Origin: Pleurotus ostreatus/Saccharomyces cerevisiae fusant
Taxonomy: Eukaryota; Opisthokonta
Direction of reading: 5' to 3'
NCBI GenBank assembly: GCA_024196135.1
Contig: JAMQCK010000004.1
Span: 248,001 to 312,000, forward strand
Length of the DNA: 64,000 bases
Both the position numbers and the translations under genes were made by a program. Positions 1 to 10,495 of this stretch are shown here, one piece after another. A model generated the notes under the pieces. That model did no database searches, was not told the DNA's origin, and saw only the letters and a list, made by a program, of their open reading frames with translations. Numbering within the stretch: the first letter of the stretch is position 1; each line of letters begins with the position of its first letter.

Positions 1-922
1 CCCATATGGTGCTGCCGACTCTCTCATACCCTTGAGGTCGGCGCGCAGCGGGAAAGCACGCGCTCAGCGCGCGTATCACTTGCAAGCTTTCCCATGTACG
101 AGTTCGCCCTGACGCGCCGCGCGCGGCGTTCGGAAAGCCCCCTAGGTGCTATGGCCGAGAAGTTGCGGATGGGTTACAGGAGACGTCTGTGAACAGGAAT
201 GGATTCCGGGTTAGATGCCACCGGCAGTTATCCGAAAGCCCCACTCTCCGACGGCGGAGAATTCAAGCCGCAATAAGCCGCAGAGGACTACAAAGCACTG
301 AAGCAGCGCAGTCCTGATGAGCAAGATCTGAGGTGGGTGGCGATACGATGGGGAGCGAGGTGGCGAAGGGAATTCCGCGCGCCTCGGGGGGTGCAAATAT
401 ACTGGGATCGTCACTGATCAGCAGGGTTTGCGACGCCTTGGCCCTTGGCGATGGAGTCTGTCGGAGTGGCGCGCAGGAGAAGTGGGCGCTTGCGCTTCCT
501 TACCTGCGACGCGGAGTCAACGGGCCATACTCGCAGACATCAGAAATCCTTCTCGACGACGACGAAGCCTCGTCGCTGCGCACGAATGGGAAGAAGAGCC
601 GGGGATAAATAGCCATGATACATATGCACGATTGTGTATACTACAGTGAGCTCGACACGGCGCTTGCGCGCAACTCCGTATTCCCCAGACGACGATGTGT
701 AGAGCAAGATATATCTAGTATCGTACAAGTACAGGGTGCAAGAATACATAAGCAAGAATATCCAAGAAGAGGGTCATGACCATCGTAAGCGGAAGCAGAC
801 GTCCCTAGAGAAGCGAAGAAAGAAAAGCGGCATAGAAGTGGGGGTCTGAGTCTACGGCGGAAAGCAAGAGCAACACCGACAGCTAAGGCTGATTGAGGAC
901 GACTGGAAGAAGCCTAATGGAA
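1..922. other. Gene-poor left edge
   Basis: Only short overlapping open frames with no recognisable protein or codon bias. The part nearest position 900 is probably the 3' untranslated region of the zinc-finger gene that ends at 923. I see no tRNA, repeat array or transposon ends. Confidence 0.5.
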
Positions 923-1996
923 CTAGTACGGATCGCGCGCGCTGGATATGGGGATGAGGCGCGGCGAGAACGAGGAAGCGGAGGAGGCTGGGGAGATCGA
1001 GCGGGAGGGAGCGCGTACGTGCGAGTAACTCATACGATAGATCCCATAGCGATCGTCCCGCGGCTTCTCGTACCGAATGCTGTCGTAGTCGAAACTCGAC
1101 CGTCGCTGCGAGTACGCCGGCTCTGGGACCTCATCCTCATCGTCCGAGTCTTCCCCGTTCGATTCAGGCGGCGAAAGCGCCGGCTGGGGTGGCGAGTGTA
1201 GATACACCGGTGGTGAATACGGTTTGGGCGGCGGCGGCGTCTGTCCAGGACGCACTGCCGTATGATTGCGGAGATGGCGGCGCATGTTCGAGTTCACGTT
1301 GAACTCCCGCCCGCAATGCGGCCACGGGCAGCGGAAAGCTGTGGGTGGCATCAGCGGATGAGTAGGACGGTCTACCAAGGGATTGTACTTACGTGTCGCG
1401 CCGGTATGGGTGTTGAGGTGGATGCGCAGGCTGCTTGGGCGGTTGAACCGCTTATTGCACGTGGTGCAGACGTGCTTCTTGGTACTGTCCCCGCCCACGT
1501 CCTCTTCGTCACTCGCCGAGATGCCGTCCTCGCGGTGGCCGGCGGAGGGGGCGTCCCGGGCGGTGTAGCCGGTAACAGAGAAGATCATCGACGAGCAGCC
1601 AGCGTCGCGGCGTGGCTCCTCTGGATAGTCCTCGGAGTGACTTCGAGTGGGCCGCACTGCGGAGCGGAGAGAATATCCGTGCGACGCTGTGGATGCAGAC
1701 CGCTGGCGCGAACGGACCGGCGACTGGGGCGCGGGTGGTATCTCGATCCGGTAGGGGGCCGTGGGCGCAGAACGGGGGCCATCATTAACAAGATGAATGT
1801 GACCGCGGTCCGTGTGTGAGCGAGGTTCTTGAACTGAACCAAAGTCAGTACCTCGGACATGACACCTCGTATGAAACTGCTTACTCTGATGCACGCGGGG
1901 AGGGTAAGGATAGGACGCTGTCTGTCTAGGACTGCTCAGGCTTAGGCGTCGGTGAGAGACGGTGGGGGAGGTGGTGTATGAATGCTGTTGAGTCAT
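923..1996 (-). CDS. C2H2 zinc-finger transcription factor
   Basis: Probable nuclear DNA-binding regulator, about 322 residues. Exons on the minus strand: 1996-1885, 1833-1393 and 1338-923. The two introns (1834-1884, 51 nt, with a TACTGAC branch point; 1339-1392, 54 nt) are both multiples of three without stops, so an unspliced reading frame runs straight through them. Splicing the second joins the linker as HTGATPFRCPWPHCGREF, the expected spacing between two C2H2 fingers (C-x2-C...H-x3-H, then C-x4-C...H-x3-H). This strongly supports the intron. The N-terminal half is Ser/Pro/Arg-rich; the C-terminal tail has an acidic patch (EDSDDEDE) and a Ser-rich stretch. The start could also be the ATG at 2005, three codons upstream. 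The frame stays open to 2362, but that extension lacks protein-like composition. Target genes are unknown. Confidence 0.82.
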   Translation of the reverse strand: MTQQHSYTTSPTVSHRRLSLSSPRQTASYPYPPRVHQSKQFHTRCHVRGTDFGSVQEPRSHTDRGHIHLVNDGPRSAPTAPYRIEIPPAPQSPVRSRQRSASTASHGYSLRSAVRPTRSHSEDYPEEPRRDAGCSSMIFSVTGYTARDAPSAGHREDGISASDEEDVGGDSTKKHVCTTCNKRFNRPSSLRIHLNTHTGATRKYNPLVDRPTHPLMPPTAFRCPWPHCGREFNVNSNMRRHLRNHTAVRPGQTPPPPKPYSPPVYLHSPPQPALSPPESNGEDSDDEDEVPEPAYSQRRSSFDYDSIRYEKPRDDRYGIYRMSYSHVRAPSRSISPASSASSFSPRLIPISSARDPY

Positions 1997-4900
1997 AAGC
2001 GCCATGAAGGCAGCGTACAAAATGTGGCGCACCGTCAATTCGTGCTGAGGCGTCGGAGGGGACGCGGTATAGGGTGTTGGGCGCATGAGATGCTCTGAGA
2101 AAGACAATGAGTGGCCAGATCGAGTACAAAGGATGTCTGTGGCGCGCACCGGGGAACATCTCGTGTATACTGGGGAGAGACATTGAGGGCATACAGTCCG
2201 TTTGCATGTGTTATGGACGGTCTGGAAGAGGGGTAGCAGATGGGTATCGGCCAGGATGTGGGCCTGTGGCGTGACGAGGGGGCGATGGGGAGAGCGGGGA
2301 CAAGCGTGGACACATGGACCTTTATAGGTGAGCAGATGCTTCGCTCCGGACAAGGCCGGCACTCCGAGCGCAGATCCGACGGTAATAGAACATGAATGTC
2401 AATCCCACGGCTACGTTCCCTGCACGAAACCAAGAACTCGTCTCCGCAAGCCGCTCCCCGCGCCCGTCTCCCACGCCTGGGGCGCGTTTCCGAGAAAGGC
2501 ACGAGCGCTACATCAGCGCACTTGCTAGCAGTAATTCTGCCGTACCCGCCTGCTATTACCTCAATCGCGCACAACGCCTCGGATCGCCGCACCTCTGTGC
2601 ACTCCTACGAAATCGCGCCGAAGGTTCCCCCGGAAGCCTCGAGGCGCGCAAGCGCTGCCACTCCGGGCGCTGAGCTGGCGATCTTGTCAAGATCAGGGGG
2701 CCGACTGCCGGATCGCTGAGTGGGAGGCGCCCGTCTGAGACTGTGACCGCATGGATCTGCGCCCATCGCACCGGATCCGTCGTTGGAGATAGCGCTGCTT
2801 TGGCCGATTCAACCGCCAATCCGGCCTTCCCCGTTGAGACAATGATTGTCGAAAGCCCTCTTGCCATCGCCGATGTTCAAACGATTGAGGAGCGCCCATC
2901 CCGACCAGAACATTCGGTCGCGGCGTAGCACGGATGAGGGACAGCTGCTGAGTGTCATGGTGGTATGCACGTCTGCCAAGTAGCTCGTGCGTACGACGTG
3001 AGCCGCTTCTTCCGTTTCGAGAAAGGGCGATGGTTATACCTGATCTTCATCTAACTGCTCACCGGACGCCTCATCCATCCATTTCCGAGGATATGATTGG
3101 CGATGCCCGCACAATGCCCGACTGCTATGCGCGCCCCAAATCGTATAGACGATGAGTACCGATTGAGAAACGCCGCGTCCGCGAAACCGCCATAGAACGG
3201 GAGTATGCATACGTTGAGACGGCTTGAGTGGTGTCGAAGCTGGTGAGCGGTCTCTTCGCGACGTCTATCTCCAGGAACCATTCTCGGTCAATAGATCGAG
3301 AGCACCCGGGCTAACGTCGAAATGGTCTGCCGATTCGCCATGGTGGCACCTCTCCGAGAAAGCATCCGCTAAGGCTTTCTCGTGCTTCTGAAATTGACCG
3401 CCTACAGTGGTAGATAGGCGATCAAAGGCTCTTCGTCGGCACATGACCGCCAATCTGAACAGAACGTGTGATGATATGCCGGTCGTCGTGAAGGCTATAC
3501 AATGCAGTCTCAGTGCTTTGCGCGACTTGACTCAGCACCCGAGATGGTCGCAACCGTCGCTTGACATGGTAAAGTCGATGGAGATGCACAGCGACCATGA
3601 GCATCAGTGTACAGATACATGCTGGAGCCAGTACTTACAGGTAACAAGCAATCATTCCGCTCATCACCAAGAGTAATGTTACACTCTCGAATCCCTTCCA
3701 AGCGCCGTGCCATGGACTTGACAAGCCGTCAAACCTGCGTCAGGCTGAAGGCTAAGGATACATGCCCATCTCTTGCATGGGGTCTCAACGTAACCGACCC
3801 ACAATGCATCGTGAGAGCTGTGTTGCGGGACGCAGGATGTCAGTCAGAGCGCGCTGCAAGAGGGCAAGGATGATACGTACGGCCCGTCTGAATCGCGCCG
3901 CTGCTACTAGGCAGAAGGACTGGAGAAGGATGCGGTGAGCTTGCAGCAGCGAAATTCGCGGACGATAGCGCGCGCCTTGGTGGGCTTAATTCGCCTCGAC
4001 GGCCCCACAAGGCGTGCGGTCCCTCACTTGCACGCATAACGCAAGTAGAACGCCTACCTTGTCTCATAGCCCAGGCAGCCATCGGCGACCATAACGCAAA
4101 GAGACTCCCTAAGACCCGTGCTTCAGCGCTAGACCCTGGAGCTTTATGGGGAGTTGCCGGCAATCCAACCCTCGAGGAGTCTGCCCATTTGACCGGACCG
4201 TCGATCCCAACTCAACAATGGCATGCCGGATTTGGATAGACTCCCTCAGATCAGGGACGGTCACGTTCGCATCATAATTGAACGGCAACCAAACGATGGA
4301 CCGGACGCCGTCCGGTCCGGAAAGTAACCTGGGGTATTGCGGGCCGTCATTGCGCGTACAGATGGCTGGGAGGGTGCATAGTCAGTATTGTGTGACGGGA
4401 GAGAAAGCCAGTGCCCGCAAGCGCACCGTGAAACTGCAGCAGGCCACTCTATTACGATGGCTTATCTGCGAGACCGACTTACTTCCGTCTTTTCTTATGC
4501 CTTCTAGAGATCAAAGGTAAATCTTGAGCTTGGATAGCAACGTGAGAGACGGCAGCATTCTGACCTTCACGAAGCGAAGCATATTCCGGCCTCTGCCGAC
4601 CTGGTGTTGACAGTCCTGCAGTTCGCTCTATACGTGGGTGCAGATGATACGCCGAAGGTTCATACTCGCCAATGCAATACCTCGGTCCCTGCCGTGGTTA
4701 TCTTAACGGGACCGTGCTTCAAGCGAGGCTGTAAGACTGGCATCGATACATACATATGGACATGTAGCTGGTGGCGTCGCCAATCATGGACCTGCTGTGA
4801 AGGATGGCGTCGTCGTGAGAAGGATAGAATGTCGTCCAAGAATGCGGATGAATTCCGTGGGGACTGACGACGCCTTGGTTCCCTGATATTAGCAACGATC

Positions 4901-5351
4901 CGCGCTGTACCATGAAGGAGCACCATGAGGGCGTCTCAAAGCGTGAGACGCACCTGAAGTCCATGTACACGATGAGATCGGCCTTGCGGTAGGACCTGTT
5001 GATGTGTGGGACAGGTTCTCATGCCCGCATGTAAAGCGCGTGCAGGAGAGCAGCTCGGTTGAAAAGCTGACAGTCGTGTATCGGGATCTGTTGCGCGTTA
5101 GGCTGCCGCAAACGACAAAGTACGCTTGGAAAAAGGTCCGAGGGGAAGTCGAGGGAATGACCCTGTAATTTGGCCAAAATCTATTGAATACATTATCTGC
5201 TGCATCGTAGTGGCAATCAGCTTCGTTTGGGGAGGTCAAGACGCGCCTGGAGGCGTACGCAAGGATCGATGGGAGCGGGAGAGCATGTACTTACACAGGA
5301 GAAGGTTCTCTTCACGTTTAACTTGGCGTAGAGAATGGGATCGTCGCCGAT
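1997..5351. other. 3.3-kb intergenic stretch without a supported gene
   Basis: Many short frames on both strands, none recognisable. I see no terminal repeats, reverse transcriptase or transposase motifs. The right end holds the 3' flank of the HAD gene. A perfect 10-bp inverted repeat with a 1-nt spacer lies at 4298-4318. An extinct, heavily decayed element cannot be excluded by eye. Confidence 0.45.
4298..4318. repeat. Perfect 21-nt palindrome
   Basis: Arms GGACCGGACG and CGTCCGGTCC are exact reverse complements separated by a single C. It lies alone in the long gene-poor stretch, so no target gene can be assigned. It could be a binding site for a dimeric factor or chance in GC-rich DNA. 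Confidence 0.6.
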
Positions 5352-6363
5352 CTACGCGCTCTTGGGTGTATGCTGCACCAACAGCACGTCCACGAAGTCG
5401 GCAAACGAGTCTGCGATCTCATCCGGAGGCACAGTACCTGGCTTCTGCTCATCGCCGCTCCGGTACTTCCCTGTCTTTACTGCCCATTTTATCAGCTATT
5501 TTGGTTTATGGTCGGGCACGACGCACTCACCGAGGACGCGCCAGAGGCCTAGCTGCACCGCGCCCCCGCCAAGATCTGCGTCCACATCATCGCCCACAAC
5601 AGCAATCACGCCATCCCCGGACGCAGTAGGCCCCAGGTCGTCGATAACCATCTGAAAGAACTCGGCGGAGGGTTTGCCCACTACGTGCGCCTGTGCGCCG
5701 CTGGCGTACTCGAGCGCCGCAACAAAAGGGCCCGGTCCGAGTGACAGGCCAGGCGGCGCGGTTCCCTCGATATACTTGGCTTTGTGGGTCGCGATGAGGC
5801 GGGCACGTGTGCGCGGCGCTGCGCCCGGGCCTGAAACGCCCCGGGCCTCGCCTGTGAGCAAGCGGAAGGCTTCGTTGAGGTGTGCGTAGTCGAAGGAGGG
5901 CGGATCGAGTCCGATGACCACCGCGTCGTGCGCGTCCGAGCCCCCGGCGGCGCGGGGCGCCAGACCGGCCTCAACCTCCTTGCGCGCCGAGTCAGAGAGC
6001 AGGTAATACGGGCTGCGAACGGCAAGTGAGATAGCTGGAGGGTACGGGGTGATTCGCGTACCGGTTGAGGCCGAACTTGTGCAGGGCGGCCGTCACGGCG
6101 CCGATGCTAGTCCAAAGCTCGCGTCCAGGACCGTCGGAGCGCACGTCAAAGCCTATGGAGCGCAGGCGCTCCGTCAGAGAATCTGTTGATTCCTTGCTGG
6201 TATTGCTGCAGAATCTGAAGGGGATACCGGCATCCCGCAACCGCTGCAGCGCTTTCACCGCAGAAGGGGTGGGGTTGGAGCCTATGTGTAGCGTCCCAGA
6301 CAGGTCGATTAGAAGGGCACGGATCATGGGACGATTCCCAGGTCGAGCGCTGGGTGCGGCCAT
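5352..6363 (-). CDS. HAD-superfamily phosphatase, HDHD2/LHPP type (HAD-IIA)
   Basis: Predicted soluble Mg2+-dependent phosphohydrolase, 300 residues, close to HDHD2 in length. Exons on the minus strand: 6363-6062, 6012-5531 and 5470-5352; introns are 49 and 60 nt. Motif I reads LIDLSGTLHIG (nucleophile Asp at about residue 20). The usual second Asp of DxD is Ser, as is typical of HDHD2 and LHPP rather than a defect. Motif II is CSNTSKES. The substrate-binding cap is followed by the late motif VVGDDVDADLGGG and the C-terminal signature GKYRSGDEQKPG, which appears only after removing the second intron. The start at 6363 gives a 12-residue leader before a second Met; either could be used. The substrate is unknown. 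It is transcribed in the same direction as GCN20, 445 bp downstream of that gene's stop. Confidence 0.9.
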
Positions 6364-6808
6364 AGCGATACAAACGCGGGATCAGGAGGGACAGATACAA
6401 GAAAGATGTGGGCTCCCGTGAGCTACGCAGGTCCCCCGGTTAAGTCGCAAACTCTCGGCTATAGGCGAGCGTGAGAGGTGGGTTCGTAGTGTGGACGTAG
6501 ACGAGGATCGACGCTCTGGTAAAGGAAGATCAACCGTGATCGTCAGTCGATCCTCGTTGTCACACACAGCGTCATGGCGTGACAGTGTGATGGTCACAGT
6601 TGAAGTTTAGCGGCGATAGGGCGGCTACGCGACATAAGACCGTCAAACATGTCATGTTCACATCCAGTTGAAGTGACTACGTAAGAGACGAACGTCGCCT
6701 CTGTCATATCAGTCAAGCATAGCAATGGTCGCGTCCAAAGCGCCTGCCATCGCACGTACAAATAGTATACATACACACGCAACACAGCGAAGCCGAGCCC
6801 AGGCCGCT
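6364..6808. other. Intergenic, HAD promoter and GCN20 3' flank
   Basis: 445 bp between two minus-strand genes. No further gene or clear motif seen. Confidence 0.5.
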
Positions 6809-9800
6809 TCAAGGTCTCGTCTTGATGTTGCTGACGATCAATTGCTGCAAGGTTTCATGAGCGTCTTATCTCTCAACACAAACCCGGATCCCCCAAACCT
6901 TGTAACTCTGCACGTCGCCCATGAATTTCGTCACGGTGCCATCGCCGCACACCCAGAGCTGTGTTTACGATGTCAGTGATGCAGGCCCGGAGGTACAAGG
7001 CGCCATCGACCGCACCTCTTTCGCGACCTTGGTGATGAAGCGCTCGTCGTGGGAGATGATGATTACGCCGCCGTTCCAGCTGAACAATGCATCCATCAGG
7101 GCATCAAGACCCTGGTATGCAGCAAGTCAGTGTCAGTAAGCAATAGCGGCGGTCAGCCGAGGATCAGCGCGCACCTCAATATCGAGGTGGTTAGTCGGCT
7201 CATCAAGCAAGAGGACGTGCGGTTGTTGCAATGAGAGCAGTGCGAATGCGACGCGCGATTTCTGACCACCAGAAAGCGTGCCGATGAGTTGCAAGCTGCA
7301 CGGCAAGGTCAGCGACTCGAAACAATCCGCTCACTGAGACTCGACGCACCCGGTCATACCACTGATCTGGAAATTCCCGAGGTGCTGGCGGTACTCCTGC
7401 TCGGTCTTCCCTGGGAAGCGCGACGCAAGGAATTGCACGGGCGTCATGGTCGGCACCAGCGTATCAACATGGTGCTGCGCGAAGTAGCCGCTGTATAACA
7501 AAAATTTAGCCGCCACCTCGCATTCAACGCAAGAACGATACTGACATCCTTAACCGCCCGTTCCGTGTTACATGTCCACCGAGCGGATTCAGCTCGCCAG
7601 TGAGGAGCTTGATCCTGTCCGAGGGGGAAAAAATCGAGGTCAGTAAGACGGCGAGGCGAGCGTCAGGCCAAAGGCAAGAGAAACGCACAAGGTAGATTTA
7701 CCAGCACCGTTAGCACCGACAATGGCCACCCGGCTGTCCAGCCCGACGTCGAAGTTGACGTTCTTGAGGACGAGCTTGTCAGGGGTGTAGCCGAAGGTAA
7801 TCTCGTTGGCTTGCAGCAACGGCGGCGAGATCTTCTCCGTTTCAGGGAACCTGAACTTCTCGGTCTCTTCCTCTTCTGGTGGGTGCAGTTCGGGGAGCTG
7901 TGGGGGTTGAGTGAAAAGCGAGTGGGGTGTCGAAACGGTCACCCAACCTTTTCCAAGATCTTAATCTTCGACTGTGCTTGCGCAGCTGTGTAAGGTCGAT
8001 CAGCACCTCGTAGACTCATCCACCTCGACTCGACATACCCCGGTTAGCGTTATACCTCCACCGGTCGATGAAGGCCTGCAGATGCCGGCGGTACTCCATC
8101 TGCGTCTCGTACTCCTTCTTGAGGTTCCGATCGCGCTCTGACTTGGTGGAATAGAATTGCGTGAAGTTACTAGTGACGAAATCAACGTGAGTGGGGACGC
8201 CCGCGATGAACAGGTTGAACGCACCCCTTGTAGTAATCGAGACGCTCAGAATGTTGGTGGATGATGTCTGTTGCGACGGCGTCGCTGGAATAGGGCTGTC
8301 AGGTTTGGTGTTATGACGGCGAGGAGGCATGGATACGCACAGGAAAGCACGGTCGTGGGATCTATACGCGGTAGTCAGCGAAGCGGGGGAAAAGAGGAGA
8401 GAGAGAAGACTTACACGACAAGAATGGTTCCCGGCCAAGTTTGCAGGTAGTCTTCGAGCCATGCCAAGGCGTTGAGATCGACTACGAAAAGGTTAGAAGC
8501 TGCTTTGGTGACAGAACTTGCAACGCACTGTGATTGGAAGGCTCATCGAGAAGCAGAAGGGCGGGCTACCAAGCAATACTACCGTCAGCTTCCGCTAGCG
8601 TCTGCAAGCTCTTGCTACGCACCTTCACGAACAACGCTCTCGCCAACGCCAATCGCATACTGAATGCCCGCATCAGCCACCTTTGCCAAATCACCCAAAA
8701 TAAACCCCACTCACCGCCAACCACCACTGAACGACTTCGTCGGCCGCTGCTGATCGGCCTCGCTAAAGCCCAGACCCGCTAGCAACGACGCCGCCCTCGC
8801 CGGTCCACTCTCCGCCTCCATGTCCGACAGCCGGGCGTGCACGTCCGCTAGACGAGCCGATGCCTCCTCCCTTGCGTCCTCGAACCGCTTGTCGTCGCCC
8901 TCCTTGTCAAGCTCGGAGAGGCGCGCGTTGAGGTCGGCCTCTTCGCGGAGGAGGGAGTCACGCCAGACGTCCGCTTTGAGGACGGATTCAAGCGCGGTGG
9001 TATCATCGCCGACGATCTGGGAAGGGGTTAGGAATATGCACGACGCGGAAGGGGCTCAGGAAGGGGAGAAGGGTATGAAGGAGGAAAGCGCTTACCTCTT
9101 GCTCCACGAACAAAATGGTAATATGGGCGGGAATGGGGACCTCGCGCAGGGCGATGTGGCGCAGGAGGGTGGATTTACCGACACCGTTGCGACCGATGAG
9201 GCCGTACCGGCGACCGTATGCTAATGTCAAGCTTGCGCCAGACCTGATAATATTGTAAGCATCTTGGTATAAAGAAATGTGATGGACGGGCACCCACAAA
9301 ATACGGTTAGACCCGAAGTTAACATCGATGGAAGGCAGGTGAATATCCTTGCTCTTATTCTTGCCGGCGTTACTGGCTTCCAAAGAGTTGATCTGGTAAG
9401 GAAGTGTTGGCAACGTCAGCAAGGCATGGAGATCAGTAGCGCACCTTCATAAACATCTCTTCGTACGTTTGCTAAAGCGACGTGAGCGAGTGAAGTAGGA
9501 TGAGAGTGGGGTGCTTTAAAGTACCTGCTTCTTATGGCTGTCGAGAAGTTTGGAGCCTTCGTAGAGATCGCGGCGAGCGCGTTTCTCAATTTTGGCCTGG
9601 ACGAGACGTTTAGCATGATCTTCGTGAGGGAGCTGGGGGGACGCACTCTAAGCTTGGCCTCCTGCTTCTCAAGCTTCTTGACATCGACTCGAGACGCCCT
9701 GCGTAGTATCAGCAAGGTGAAGTGGAGTTGACAGTTAGAGTACGCACTTTCCCTTGTTGATAGACTCCAGGTCCACACCCTGACCCAATCCGATAGTCGA

Positions 9801-10094
9801 GGACATCTGTGTCTTGCTCATGTCCAGCACCTTGTCCAGCTTCTTCGGTCCCTTCCTGTTATTCATCCTCGCCTGCAGCTGATCCTCGAGCAGATCGGCA
9901 AGCTTGGCCATGAGCTTCTCCAGGACCTCGATCTTGTTGCCGGCGACAGAGGCGAGGATGTCGCGCGCCACCTGGAGGACATCTTCCTCTTCCCCCGCAT
10001 CGTCGATCAGGTAGCCGGCGAGGTACTGGACGATGACCTCTTCTGTGCCGGGGAAGCTGGCGCGGATCTCTTCCGCTATGTCTTCGGATGACAT
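6809..10094 (-). CDS. gcn20: ABCF ATPase Gcn20 (ABCF3-type), 21 exons
   Basis: Soluble twin-ABC ATPase that with Gcn1 helps uncharged tRNA activate the Gcn2 kinase on ribosomes (known for the family). The model gives 721 residues; yeast Gcn20 has 752. Minus-strand exons start at 10094 and end at 6809 with 20 introns of 47-79 nt; the exon lengths sum exactly to 722 codons. The N-terminal region matches the Gcn20/ABCF3 class ([20 protein letters not shown]). First [12 protein letters not shown] near residue 214, SFSGGWR near 347, [10 protein letters not shown] near 365. The inter-domain arm carries [11 protein letters not shown] and a basic helix. Second [12 protein letters not shown] near 540, LSGGQ near 626, [11 protein letters not shown] near 650. 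Exon 4 (9445-9471) is 27 nt and exon 11 (8341-8361) is 21 nt. The ATG at 10094 is chosen; an in-frame GTG upstream is unlikely. It shares a 401-bp divergent promoter region with TOP2. Confidence 0.95.
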
Positions 10095-10495
10095 GGCAGC
10101 TAACGAGGAGATAGTGGGGAAGGAGGACTTCGAGGAGACGGTCACCGTCAGGATCTCGCCATTAATGATTGATCGAGGCGCTCGAGCGGGCCGTCGATCC
10201 CGGTGCGACGCATGCTAAACGCGTGCGAAATTCTGCTTTGAACTGCACATATTTGTTGCTTCTGTGTGGCCCTCATCTCGCCGGGGAAAATCGAGGGCAA
10301 CGGTCTTACGGTGCGGTGCCACGGTCTATGCAAAGATTCTTAGCCAGTACGGGGACATACGCTTCACATTTCTCCAGTGCTTGTCACCGTCACGTGCTGT
10401 CGCGTGTGAACGCGTGTCACGGGGCAATCAACATCTTGCAAACAACGACCATCTCCCCACCGCGCCACCGTGTGTACACATCTTTTCCGCGCGCC
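10095..10495. promoter_or_regulatory. Divergent promoter region of GCN20 and TOP2
   Basis: 401 bp between two start codons facing apart. It contains ACGCGT at 10219-10224 and 10410-10415, the core of the fungal MluI cell-cycle box bound by MBF, and one CACGTG E-box at 10391-10396. Cell-cycle control of TOP2 is inferred, not shown. Confidence 0.5.

Noticed and set aside
2035..2592. 185-codon minus-strand frame upstream of the zinc-finger gene
   Set aside because: No recognisable domain, Arg/Ser/Pro-rich composition typical of shadow frames, and it overlaps other equally long frames; the zinc-finger gene start lies downstream at 1996 or 2005.
10169..10495. N-terminal extension of TOP2 in frame upstream of 10496
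   Set aside because: The frame starts at a non-conserved position inside the divergent promoter, and the ATG at 10496 (SSDDGENFDLDD) has normal TOP2-like composition.
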